Shown here piece by piece: positions 35,223-45,102 of a stretch of 64,000 bases of DNA (its first letter is position 1; each line of letters opens with the position of its first letter). The stretch comes from Archivesica marissinica. Lineage: Eukaryota; Mollusca; Bivalvia; Venerida; Vesicomyidae. Made by a program: the position numbers and the translations under genes. The notes below the pieces were generated by a model. It saw only the letters and a program-made list of their open reading frames with translations. It did no database searches and had not been told where the DNA came from. The stretch is from contig CM026394.1 in NCBI GenBank assembly GCA_014843695.1, forward strand, positions 38,835,382-38,899,381. The letters are read 5' to 3'.

Positions 35223-35512
35223 AAATATAGAAAATAATGTGCCATGATTATTTTGTCTGGTATATCTAATAAAAGTAATTAATTGTACTGTAATAGTTTT
35301 GTTTATTTGCTTGTTTATGTTATGTAATATTGGCGGAGGAAAATACTATCTTTCGATCGGGCCAATTTATTGAGCCATGAATTTATCGTATGCAATATTA
35401 ATTCCAAACAGGCGTTTCATAAATGACCACCGCCACGCTCTTTATTATACGCGAGGAATAGTAAATATTCTAGACTGAACACGAGGTTATAATATGTAGT
35501 TATTAATAGTTA

Positions 35513-35655
35513 GAGTGATAGACATAACAATTGTTCACTTCTGGATAGAAGCAACAAACTTACCATGGTAATAGGTAAATACCAGAAGATTATTTTAAGA
35601 TCGAGACCCACTTCCAAAAATCAAGATGGCGGCCAAAATTCAAAATAGCGGTCAA
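35513..35655 (+). repeat. Left inverted end of the 3.1 kb element
   Basis: Pairs with 38500-38657. Read inward, it contains an ATG at 35564 followed by a short frame with YQKIILRSRP. The right end encodes the same peptide, so the two ends match at peptide as well as DNA level. Confidence 0.65.
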
Positions 35656-36119
35656 AATGGCCACCAAAACAAAATAATTGTACGATTTAAATGCCCTGTA
35701 TGATTTTCAAAGGGGAAAAAAGTGAATTTAAAGCTACAATAATGAAACATTTTATCAGATGAACACTATTGAATGACAGAAATAACATTTCCATTTTATT
35801 GCAGCAATGAAATGACAGTTGAAATCCACTGGAAGTACAATTTAGGATGCAATTTTTGTCAATAATTCTATAATGTTCAGTCAAGAGACATAATGTACCC
35901 CCAACGGAAGCATTGTTTCAGATGTTGAAAGTACCATCCGTTGAATTAACACATTGCATGCTGTTGTGGTGATTCTGTGTTCCAATGCACACCGATGGAG
36001 TTCAGATTATGTACAGCCTTTTTCAACTTTACATCCACATTTCAACTGTTCATAGCATGATTCTGATGCTTGTGGAAGATGTGTCCATAGTGGTCCCCAT
36101 GGTGATGTTTCATCTGCTT

Positions 36120-37450
36120 CTTTTATCCAGCCTCATTCGCTTTGCGAAGGCAACTCTGGGTATGGAACAGCCTGATAAGCTACACGATGTGTATGTTGGA
36201 GAAGTGCAGTTGATGTTGGAGGAATCGGATCAATAGAGCGTCTTTTCCTTGTCAAGAGATCTTTCGCTACATAGCGCTCTAACACTGACATTATTTGGGC
36301 AATGTCATTTCAGAGGGCATGTTTCCTAGACGCATAAAGGCTTGTGCGGCATTGTTGTAGGTTGCCAATGTCGACCATGCTTTTCTCTTACCCTAACCAC
36401 CAAAGGAGGATATCTGATCACACCCATTAAATGCATATATCTGGTCCCAGATTTAATACCAGTTCATGGATAGGAATGTATCTCAAGGACTGTCCGCTTC
36501 CAAATGCTACCCATAGCTCTTCTATTTGCAAGTGTGCATATTTCAGCAATTACAACATCTGTGTCTACCATGCGTATTATCAGTGTCTTATTCCTTGCTT
36601 CCCAACATGTGAGACATGTACAAGAAATCGTGTGTCGGCTGCCTCGTGTGAACTTGGAGTAATATGCCTTGTGTTTTCAGTTGCAACTATTTCACAACCT
36701 GTGGTTGAAATGACACCTTTCCCATCAACACGCTGCAGTTTGGAGCATTCATCGGCCAAATATTGAAATAACTTATTATCATCATGAATGAGGAAGGATC
36801 CCAATTACCCGGAATTTTTGTATCTGCCTTCACTCGCCGTCTTGTTCCAGCCCCGCGTTTTCTTCTTGTGGCTGACTTCAAGCTGCTTGGAATATACACA
36901 TCCCACACGAGATCAAGGCGTGTTACAGATTGTAGTTGGCGCTCTATATGAGGCATACATACGTTATCAAAATACTCCAATTACAGCTGATTAATTACAG
37001 CTGCTCCATCAAGCAAGAGTGCATCTACTTCAGGCATTTCACTATGTGAAGCACAGTGTTGTTCAAGACAGTCCATGAGCTCTGACTTCTTACTAAAACG
37101 CAGTTCTCTAAAGTGAGACAGTGCCATGGGGATATGTACTATTTTCATGAGAGAACAACTCGTCATCTTTTCTAATTTGGCATTAAACGTACCACTGAGA
37201 AAATAAGGAGCAAGTTCTCTTGGAATAATAAGGAGTAAATCTGCTGCTTCTCCATAGTTTTCTCTTTTACTGGAGGTCTACTGAACAATGTAAATCTATT
37301 TTGCTTGATTGGAGCAGTGATTGGCTTTTCTCTTGTCTCAATAGTTCATGTATGAATGTGTCATACTGAGTGTTTCTATATTCTTAAAAGCTTCGCCGAC
37401 TTTCTTGTCCACTATGGCATGCGTGTCCATAACAAGGAGCTCTTCATAAA
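36120..37450 (-). pseudogene. Broken copy of a repetitive invertebrate ORF family
   Basis: Fragments in three minus-strand frames line up in order as one protein. They are LLVMDTHAIVDKK (near 37440), PEVDALLLDGAAVINQL (about 37045-36990), DLVWDVYIPSSLKSATR with a Lys/Arg-rich stretch (about 36920-36860), LADECSKLQRVDGKG (about 36750), SSHEAADTRFLVHV (about 36650-36610), IEELWVAFGSG (about 36520) and RRSIDPIPPTSTALLQHTHR (about 36200). I recall this pattern (DGAA, VWDVY, HEEADTR, IEELWVAFG) from multicopy uncharacterised proteins of corals, molluscs and fish. Their function is unknown to me. Frameshifts occur near 36980 and 36800, and stops cluster at 36370-36430, so it is non-functional. Its place between long inverted repeats suggests these ORFs travel on a transposon. 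Confidence 0.6.
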
Positions 37451-38161
37451 ACTATCCATGTCCTGTATTACTGAGCACAACTCATTAACATGTTGCTTAA
37501 AGTTACTCTGAGTACTCTTTGTTTGTTCAGGATGGTTTAGGCTTGTGTTCTTCTTGCCCTTATTGTTGTCTCTTGAGAATCTTCAAATTCTTGGATAACC
37601 CGAGCAGCATCAGGACCACACAGCATTCAGCGGAGTTATGTGGGATCAGTCTAATTGCTCCATCATCACCCTCCAGTTGTTGTTTTTTGTACATGAGCTT
37701 GATCGAGTGGTATGGCCGGACAGTGATGACTTGATTTGCGGATCACAAAATGGCCGTTTTCAAATTCACGTGCAATTTCAGGGAGGCTTGTTGTGGTTAT
37801 TCATCGGGCATCATTTGTGTGATCTAACGCAACCATGGAACCAATGCCCTGAGTACATCAATATACATATTAAAATTCCCTTCTCAAATATCTAATGAAT
37901 ATGAGTATTAATTGCTCAAACTTCAATATCAATGACCAAAACTGAAATTGTGGACTATCATCCTGTATCTGTTGACACCAACGTTCGAAAGACATCGCAG
38001 GACCTTCCTTCTGATGCATTGATACTATGCTCAATGTATGCAATATACTGCTTACATCTCAGAATGAAAAGGGAACGTGCTGTGACTTGGTGAGCGTGCC
38101 TTGTACATGCTATATTTGTGATCACGGTATACTATTAATAACTTGACATTAAGGTACATTT

Positions 38162-38364
38162 CAGTGGCGGTTCCAGGTTTTCATGTTAAGAGGGGTGGCA
38201 ATGTAACCAGGAGGCCAAGTTCCAGTTAAAGATGTTACATTTGAAACTGTATGGGGCAATCCAACATTCAGTGATTGTCTGTAATATTTTCCTGAAACAA
38301 AACAGTTTGCCACAATTTAGGGCTGGCACCTATTGAATTTCAACTGCCACTGGATCCACCACTG
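38162..38364. mobile_element. MITE with CAGTGGYGGWTCCAG ends
   Basis: Left end CAGTGGCGGTTCCAG; the right end reads on the other strand CAGTGGTGGATCCAG. About 203 bp, non-coding, inside the 3.1 kb TIR element near its right end, so it inserted later. Confidence 0.6.
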
Positions 38365-38499
38365 TGATTTAATGTTTTATGCCAGTGTGATTGTATACTA
38401 TTAACAGAAATAATTATATTTTATTATTCTTTCACAAAACAAATTCAATACAATATATATGTTAAAATAAATTGATATGAACAGGATTTTCTTACCTGC

Positions 38500-38657
38500 A
38501 GCAGCCATATTGGAATACGGCGGCCATCTTGAATTTCAGACATGGGTCTCGATCTTAAAATAATCTTCTGGTATTCATCTATTGTCATGGTAAGTTTGTT
38601 GCTTCTATCCAGAAGTAAACAATTCTTATGGAAAACTGGAGTTATCACTCTGACTAT
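38500..38657 (-). repeat. Right inverted end, possible first exon
   Basis: Read on the minus strand it has an ATG (38588-38586), a short open frame with YQKIILRSRP and IQDGRRIPIW, and a good donor CTGCAG/GTAAGA at 38496/38495. It could be the first exon of the element's own gene, pointing at the decayed ORF. Confidence 0.5.
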
Positions 38658-38885
38658 ACTAATTACTTTGAAATGCCCCCAGTGTGACGTTGTTTGGTCA
38701 GCGTCGCTTGGATTGTAGCGCGAGAAGGTGGCATAGATACACTAGAGGCAACGGGGAAATGGAAACAAGGTTGAATTAGGATGTCAAAAGTCACCAGATC
38801 AAAAAAAAAGAAAAACAGCCTTGGAGATAATGGTCGTATGACCGTATTTCATTGTAAATGAGTAAAAATAAATGAAACACCAGTA

Positions 38886-39432
38886 CTGTAGCCAGAGACA
38901 CATTTCAACCAAGGCAATCTGGGGGGGGGGGGGTCCGGGGGGCATGTTCCCCCTTAATAGTGTTGGGGGTATAAAAGCGATTTCCTACGTTTTCTGATTT
39001 AATGAGTTTAGACGTATAAAAATGTACTGACACTTCAGCGCTCTAAGGGAAATCCAGGGATCGCAGGTTCGATCCCCCGTCTGACCCTGATAAAATTAAC
39101 AGTCTTTCAGATGGGATGTTAAACCGAGGTCTCGTGTCGGTGCTTTACACTGTGCACGTAAAAGAACCAGAGGAGATTCTGGAATGGGTCTCTGTCTGTT
39201 TCATGCACTATCCTCCAAAATCTAAAATGACTAAACTCTTCAGGAGGCGTCGCTCATATGGGCAACCGGTAGCGACGATAAATAAACGTAAAAAACACAA
39301 ACACAGCTCTCTAAGCAGTCAACATTTTATACAGCAAAGGGATATTGTTTGCATTTTATTTATTTAATTTTTCCTTATTATTTTCCTTTGGTGGACATTT
39401 TAACCGAGGAAGCTGCCACGGTATGCCTCAGT
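38886..39432 (-). repeat. Dispersed repeat J, copy 2, split by SINE A17
   Basis: 38886-39050 and 39304-39432 together match 33893-34165 on the other strand (TAGCCAGAGACACATTTCAA, CAGCAAAGGGATATTGTTTG, CAGTGTGGCTACGG). Confidence 0.6.
39048..39303 (+). mobile_element. SINE-A copy A17, inserted in repeat J
   Basis: 5' truncated at AATCCAGGGATCG. The direct repeat CAGCGCTCTAAG / CAGCTCTCTAAG (39036, 39304) flanks it. The J sequence continues on the far side. Confidence 0.75.
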
Positions 39433-39485
39433 GTGGCTACGGATCTGAACACTTAAACATATTTGAGGTTCATAGATTAGGAATA

Positions 39486-39610
39486 CCACAGGAACTTGAA
39501 ACAGTATCCATAAGCCACCGAAGGTCTTGTACCTCTATCCTAGGACACCCTCCTCTATTAAAATATTAGACCTTATGGTGGCTTATGGATAAAATTTCAA
39601 GTTCCTGTGG
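39486..39610. repeat. Foldback repeat with 34 bp arms
   Basis: 39486-39519 and 39577-39610 are inverted copies with few mismatches (CCACAGGAACTTGAAA, TCCATAAGCCACC and their inverses), separated by 57 bases. Unrelated in sequence to the F family. Confidence 0.6.
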
Positions 39611-39644
39611 ACATACTTTAGTTGAGAAGTTATTCTGAAGGCAG

Positions 39645-39752
39645 CTGGATAGCTTCCTCAAATGGATGAATTTCATACCATAACTGGGATTCGAAGCTTC
39701 ACAAGTGATTACAAGTAAAGGATCTTAACCAGTTGACCCCAGACCTCATCTG
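39645..39752 (-). mobile_element. Possible further tRNA-headed SINE fragment
   Basis: On the minus strand GGTCAACTGGTTAAGATCC and GCTTCGAATCCCAG resemble A and B boxes at tRNA spacing. The body matches none of families A-H. Single copy here. Confidence 0.4.
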
Positions 39753-39892
39753 TCCGAACACACTAGCCCATGAACAGTCGTGTATATATTGTCCTATGTC
39801 CGTCCTATTTTTCTTTACATTGATATTAATAAATCATTTGATTTTTATATTCCAATAACTATGTAAGCTACTTCTAAAGAATCATAGAAAAA

Positions 39893-40066
39893 GTCTGCTC
39901 ATTCTGTTACATATTGTTATATAAGGAGATGGTCGTCACTAATGTTGGTAAAACAGTTTCACTCATATAATATTCGCTACAATTGATATGTTGTCCATGT
40001 CTTGTGCAGTTTGTGTATATGTATGTTATTTGAAAGCAATAAAATATGTTTAAACTAAACTATGTC
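39893..40066 (+). repeat. Dispersed repeat L, second copy
   Basis: Matches 3335-3562 at both ends; the interior is diverged. Confidence 0.45.
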
Positions 40067-40117
40067 GGTCAGAAATATCTTTAACCCATTTGATTCTGGA
40101 TACCGTTCAAACAGTAT

Positions 40118-40292
40118 TTGCAAAGAAATAGAACCAGATCAGCCGCCACGGAACGTGCTGTCTGATCAGGCTCTATGCTGTTTGCTATTCAGATGATCTT
40201 GCTAAGACACTTGGCTATGTAGCAAACAACATAGATCCTGATCAGCATGCAACGTTACGCTGCGGCTGATCTGGATCTATGTTGCTTGCAAA
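40118..40292. mobile_element. Double-hairpin foldback element F3
   Basis: Inverted relative to F1: hairpin 2 comes first (AGATCAGCCGCCACGGAACG / TGCTGTCTGATCAGGCTC), then a linker with GCTATTCAGATGATC and ACACTTGGCTATGTAGC, then hairpin 1 (CAACATAGATCC at about 40227, GGATCTATGTTG at about 40273). Both hairpins contain TGATCAG. Confidence 0.65.
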
Positions 40293-40365
40293 AAGCCTTT
40301 AAATGTATCCATAATGAAATAGGTAAATAACAAGCCCTTTTGAGTGTTGAACAAGGCCTCATTTC

Positions 40366-40525
40366 TAGGTCAGACTTATTATGAGAAATGAGCAAGCAAG
40401 CGATTGCGTCCTTAATTCGTGTTATTTAATAACCTTCAAGAATATATGGTTAAAATATACAATGCGGCCATTAAATACAAGGACGGTTTTATAATGTTCC
40501 AGCGAATCTTACTGGACAACAGATT
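40366..40525 (+). repeat. Dispersed repeat I, partial copy
   Basis: TTCTAGGTCAGACTTATTAT to AATCTTACTGGACAAC; cut at the right by SINE A18. Confidence 0.55.
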
Positions 40526-40531
40526 GTATGA

Positions 40532-40826
40532 CAGATAGATCTGTAGTCCAGTGGTAACATGCTCGACTGGTAATCCAGGGATCGCAGGTTCGATCCCCTG
40601 TCTGACCCTAATAAAATTAACAGTCTTTCAGTTGGGACTTTAAACCAAGGTCTCGTGTCGGTGCTTTACATCATGCACGTAAAAGAACCAGAGGAGATAC
40701 TGGAATGGGTCTCTGTCTGTATCATTGCACTATCCTCCAAAAATCGAAAATGACTAATCTCTTCAGGAGGCGTCGCTCATATGGGCAACCGGTAGCGACG
40801 ATAAATAAACGTAAAACATACACAGT
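40532..40826 (+). mobile_element. SINE-A copy A18, full length
   Basis: The TSD TTGTATGA lies at 40524-40531 and 40827-40834. SINE-H copy H2 begins immediately after. Confidence 0.82.
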
Positions 40827-40835
40827 TTGTATGAT

Positions 40836-41095
40836 TTGTTTGGGTTTTATGCCTGCATCATACCTATTTTGGGCCATATCGCTGGCGGGCAGATTACCTA
40901 ACAACACCTTTCCTTGGTAGGGTCCAGCGGGTTAACCAGTACTTGGATGCACCAACCTCCATAAGAAACTGCCAACTTGTTCATATAAATGAGACACGGT
41001 CTGAGCGTGACTCGAACCCGTGCCCATCAGTGATGATAGGTTACAGTGGTATACAAGTCAGTGATCTTAACCACTCAACCATGGAGGCGGACCAA
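40836..41095 (-). mobile_element. SINE-H copy H2
   Basis: Tail GGGTTTTATGCCTGCATCAT, head CTTAACCACTCAACCATGGA. Followed by repeat I, in the same order as at 47131-47450. Confidence 0.75.
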
Positions 41096-41176
41096 ACGTT
41101 TGTATTAAAATTGAATTATTGTTTTTAAAAAGTTAGTGAGAAGTGTGGCCCCAAGGGGCGAAGTCAGTGTCTCTAG

Positions 41177-41435
41177 AGCGACTGTCCGATTAGCACAGTG
41201 GTTAGCGCGCTCGCTTCTCACCAATACAGCCCGAGTTCGATCCTCGGACCGGGATGTATGTGAGATGGTACGGTGGTCGCCAGATCGGACAGGTGGGATT
41301 TCTCCGGGTACTCCGGTTTCCTCCCACACCCATGACCACATATACGCTTTCATCCGCGCAAACGAGAGTGATTAATATAAGTTGTTAGAATTTGCTTCGC
41401 AATCATTGTAAAATAAATAAAGTTTAAACTTTTTT
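41177..41435 (+). mobile_element. SINE-B copy B7, full length, inserted in repeat I
   Basis: The TSD GAGCGACT lies at 41176-41183 and 41436-41443. Repeat I sequence (TCTCTAGAGCGAC / ACTATTTCG..TCGCCCTC) continues across it. Confidence 0.83.
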
Positions 41436-41607
41436 GAGCGACTATTTCGTTCAAATCGCCCTCTATAGTGAGACATGTTGTGCTGATGTCTATGTCGAAG
41501 ATTACACGCCAGAGGGAGCCCCCACCACCCATAGAGTCTCTGCTCTACATAGTCTACCCTGGTCAAGACTAGAAGGTTTGAATCCGACAATACCACAGGC
41601 ACAAATT

Positions 41608-41790
41608 GTTTTTTGCCCTATGGTCATATGTTTAAACATTACTTACTATATGACCATAGGGGGAAAAAATAATTGTGTCTTGTGTTAAACATTACTTACT
41701 ATATGACCATAGGGCAAAAAAAAGTGTGTCTTGTGTTAAACATTACTTACTATATGACCATAGGGCAAAAAAAATAATGTGTGTCTTGTG
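41608..41790. repeat. 53 bp repeat with CCCTATGGTCATAT palindromic arms
   Basis: Three units with TTACTATATGACCATAGGG (41641, 41695, 41747) preceded by one inverted TTGCCCTATGGTCATATG at 41613. The inverted and direct forms can pair as a hairpin with A/T-tract bases. Confidence 0.65.
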
Positions 41791-41796
41791 AAAATT

Positions 41797-42068
41797 AGTG
41801 TTTGTTTATTATAGTGTCATTTAAAGGGCCAGCCATTTCTGACTTATGAGACACCTCTTTTTTATGAACATCATTACTTCCCGAATCCTATACTTGTATG
41901 CCAGGCGATAGGCTGGTAGGCAATCGGTAACCATTATTTAACTAGCTGGCGGCCCACCAACCGGCCATATCAGAACAAACTCCTGATGAGATTCGAACCT
42001 TCGACCTCCGGCTCTGTGGGCAGATGCCTTAACCACTAGGCCACGGAGACGGTATCTAGGCTGGCATA
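41797..42068 (-). mobile_element. SINE-D copy D2, unexpanded
   Basis: Reference copy on the minus strand. It has the start GCCAGCCTAGATACCGTCT, an A box (TGGCCTAGTGGTTAAGGC), a B box (AGGTTCGAATCTC), one body unit (GGCCGGTTGGTGGGCCGCCA ...), the tail with ATTCGGGAAGTA, and a single TGACACTATAATAAACAAAC end. About 270 bp. Confidence 0.8.
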
Positions 42069-42347
42069 ATTCTTGTGCCTGTAGACTATACTAAATGTGC
42101 TGAACACAATGACAGTCATATAAGAAACGCAAAGTTTAATTTACTGGTATATAAATATATTAACGTTTGATAAATATCACAGAGTAATTATTGTTATAAG
42201 ATTATAGATATGCATGTAGAATGTAAGTGTTTTACAAAAACATGGAAATTGCACTAGATAACAATTGTTGAATAAATACACAACATTGCACACATTACAA
42301 ACTATAAAAGTTCAATATATTGCAATAGAAAAACATGTCACACTCGA

Positions 42348-42656
42348 CCCAGATTCGAACCATGGACCATTAGATTTTATTTTACACCATCAACCGAGAT
42401 TCGAACCATGGACCGTTAGATTTTATTTACACCATCGACCGAGATTTGAACCATGGACCTTTAGATTTTATTTTACACCATCGACCGAGATTCGAACCAT
42501 GGACCTTTAGATTTTATTTTACACCATAAACCGAGATTCAAACCATGGACCTTTAGATTTTATTTTACACCATCGACCGAGATTCGAACCATGGACCATT
42601 AGAATTTATTTTACACTATCGACCGAGATTCGAACCATGGACCGTTAGATTTTATT
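42348..42656 (-). repeat. 46 bp repeat carrying a pol III B-box in each unit
   Basis: Seven copies of GATTCGAACC (at 42352, 42398, 42443 with one change, 42489, 42535 with one change, 42581, 42627), i.e. GGTTCGAATC on the minus strand, the TFIIIC B-box consensus. Spacing is 45-46 bases. The rest of the unit is AT-rich. No matching A box. Confidence 0.7.
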
Positions 42657-42996
42657 TTAATGCAATTGTTGATAGACGATGCCTGATCCCCTTAAAAAAA
42701 AATGGTAATACACATTGGGTCAAGTGGTGAGCTAAATATATTTCCCAGCATAAAATCAACGTTTAAATTTCATGGCAGAGTTTCGCCATTCCAAATTGTC
42801 CATTTTGAATATTTGATTATTGCGAAAAACAAAAATAGAAATCATTAGACGAAATATATTTCCCAGCATAAAATCAAAAGAAATTTTTTTTTTCGCGTAT
42901 GATCAAAGTACCGGTATATTCACTCATAAACATTGATCACTATCATTATCACTCGTTCCCGCTCGTGATAATTGTCACTCGGTGATTTGTACTTCT

Positions 42997-43862
42997 ATCA
43001 TACTCCGAAACAACTGAGTTTCCAATAGCTGAGTTTCCAATAGCTGTTTGTTCGGGTTTTACTCCTTCATCAGCACCATTTTGGGATATATCGCCGGCGG
43101 GCAGTATATCCACTCGGTGATTTGTACTTCTATCATACACAGAAACAACTGAGCTTCCAATAGCTGGAGTAGTTTGTTTGTTCGGGTTTTTACGCCTTCA
43201 TCAGCACCATTTTGGGATATATCGCCGGCAGGCAGTATATCCACTCGGTGATTTGTACTTCTATCATACTCCGAAACAACTGAGTTTCCAATAGCTGCAG
43301 TAGTTTGTTTGTTCGGGTTTTACGCCTTCATCATAACCATTATGGGATATATCGCCGGCGGGCAGTATATCCACTCGGTGATTTGTACTTCTATCATACA
43401 CAGAAACAACTGAGTTTCCAATAGCTGGAGTAGTTTGTTTGTTCGGGTTTTTACTCCTTCATCAGCACCATTTTGGGATATATCGCCGGCGGGCAGTATA
43501 TCCACTCGGTGATTTGTACTTCTATCATACACAGAAACAACTGAGTTTCCAATAGCTGGAGTAGTTTGTTTGTTCGGGTTTTACGCCTTCATCAGCACCA
43601 TTATGGGATATATCGCCGGCGGGCAGTATATCCACTCGGTGATTTGTACTTCTATCATACACAGAAACAACTGAGTTTCCAATAGCTGGAGTAGTTTGTT
43701 TGTTCGGGTTTTTACTCCTTCATCAGCACCATTTTGGGATATATCGCCGGCGGGCAGTATATCCACTCGGTGATTTGTACTTCTATCATACACAGAAACA
43801 ACTGAGTTTCCAATAGCTGGAGTAGTTTGTTTGTTCGGGTTTTACGCCTTCATCAGCACCAT
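42997..43862 (-). repeat. 130 bp satellite derived from the SINE-H tail
   Basis: About 6.6 units starting ACKCCTTCATCAGCACCATT at 43061, 43192, 43322, 43453, 43583, 43714 and 43844. The 131-base ACTCC/ATTTTGGG and 130-base ACGCC/ATTATGGG forms alternate in the last five, a 261 bp dimer. The segment GGGTTTTACGCC..TCATCAGCACCATT and ATATCGCCGGCGGGCAGT matches the 3' tail of SINE-H at 47131-47190. Confidence 0.8.
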
Positions 43863-43949
43863 TGTTGATAGACGATGCCTGCGGGCGTCATTGACTATAA
43901 CATCATCAACATGCAAGTTTGTTGTTACCAAGCATGAATACATTGCAGG

Positions 43950-44213
43950 GTTCATTCTAGGTCAGAATTTTTGGGAGAAGTGAGAAAGCGCGTGATCGCT
44001 TCCTTAAATGGTGTTCTTTAATATACTTTTGAACTTACAACATTTGAATAGAAGGAGTGCTTTATAATGGACCAGTGTATCTTACTAGACAAAATTTTGT
44101 TTTAAAATCATAAAAACCCAAAAATAATTGGATTTTTTTTTAGGGAGAAGTGGGGCCCATGGGGGAAACAATTTCGCCCACATCGCCCTCTAGAATGATC
44201 CCTGCATTGTTAC
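43950..44213 (+). repeat. Dispersed repeat I, copy 1
   Basis: Starts GTTCATTCTAGGTCAGAATT and ends CATCGCCCTCTAGAATGATC; about 260 bp. Other copies: 49672-49940 (minus), 40366-40525 (partial), 41125-41475 (split by B7). Non-coding. Confidence 0.65.
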
Positions 44214-44347
44214 TAGCTCGCATTGTTAATTTACAAGTTATAAGGATTATTCTCTCAACCAATCAGAATCGTTCCAGGTTGTATTACACGTGTGTACATA
44301 TAAGCAAATATGTGATGATCAGTTTATGATATTGATCAACAATACAC

Positions 44348-44541
44348 CTAGATCTTCTCCTCCAGGAGGCCCCTAACACTCTGCGGTAATATAGTCTTGG
44401 CGCCAGGGCGCGGTTTCTCCGTAACCCTAAACACAAACCCTTCTGACCCCTCTAGGATAGCTCTCTCATGATTCCAGCTAAATAGGGCCCCATCTGTTGT
44501 CTCTAAGAAGGGATTCACTTCAATCACCCACATCTTGGCCC
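44348..44541 (-). CDS. CDC123/D123-family protein, terminal exon 4
   Basis: The acceptor is CTTACAG at 44542-44548. Two bases complete the Gly codon begun in exon 3, and the frame ends with TAG at 44350-44348. It encodes residues 299-361. The segment WVIEVNPFLETTDGALFSW aligns closely with the human CDC123 segment WLIDFNPFGEVTDSLLFTW, which supplies the metal/ATP-binding Asp-x-Asn of the ATP-grasp site. Here it is Glu-x-Asn (residues 305-307), a conservative change. The C-terminal tail is shorter than in human CDC123. This segment is the strongest evidence for the family. Confidence 0.8.
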
Positions 44542-44636
44542 CTGTAAGTATAACATGAAACAATTATCTCTCAATACAAGCTAAGAGTATCAATATAGTA
44601 ACAATGCTTGAGTATTAAATAACATTTCCTATACAA

Positions 44637-44735
44637 TTTTGTTAGCTTATACAAATTTAGCTTAGCTCGATTGCGAAACAAGTTCTTACAACTTACACCT
44701 GTTTGGAATCCATTGCCATAAGGGAGAGTCGTCAT
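44637..44735 (-). mobile_element. SINE-C copy C8, 3' fragment
   Basis: GTTAGCTTATACAAATTTAG to GGAATCCATTGCCATAAGGG, inside D123 intron 3. Confidence 0.65.
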
Positions 44736-44815
44736 ACCCCAAGATAGGGAGGGACACCCGAGGTAGATCAGGGAGACACCTAAAAATTCTCCCTCCATCT
44801 CTGTGGTCTGTGAAC

Positions 44816-45060
44816 GTTTGGAAAGCTGAGAATATTTCGAAATCTGGGAACATTTGGACAACTGGAAACATTTGGAAAGCTGGGAACATTTGGAAAGCTG
44901 GAAACATTTGGAAAGCTGGGAACATTTGGAAAGCTGGTAACATTTGTAAAGCTGGAAACATTTGGAAAGCTGGTAACATTTGGAAAGCTGGCAACATTTG
45001 GAAAGCTGGAAACATTTGGAACATTTGGAAAGCTGGAAACATTTGGAAAATATGTGAACA
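44816..45060 (+). repeat. 18 bp minisatellite in D123 intron 3
   Basis: About 13 units of GCTGGAAACATTTGGAAA (and GGGAACA, GTAACA variants). On the gene strand each reads CTTTCCAAATGTTTCCAG, a pyrimidine tract followed by CAG, which resembles a 3' splice site. Lies between exons 3 and 4. Confidence 0.85.
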
Positions 45061-45102
45061 TTTAGGATATAAATTACAATTAACAAACACTATTTATTTT
45101 AC

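Larger units (their letters stand above)
35513..38657 (-). mobile_element. 3.1 kb TIR element enclosing a decayed repetitive ORF
   Basis: The two ends are imperfect inverted copies of about 140 bp (35513-35655 and 38500-38657), both holding the segment ACTTCTGGATAGAAGCAACA and, further in, AGATCGAGACCCA and AAGATGGC. Between them, on the minus strand, is a broken copy of an invertebrate repetitive ORF (36120-37450), and also a separate MITE (38162-38364). The arrangement is that of a DNA transposon or foldback element. No DDE transposase was recognised. Target-site duplications were not evident. Confidence 0.6.

Noticed and set aside
36431..36766. Plus-strand 111-residue frame with many Cys
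   Set aside because: Antisense shadow of the decayed ORF, which has clear family motifs on the minus strand.
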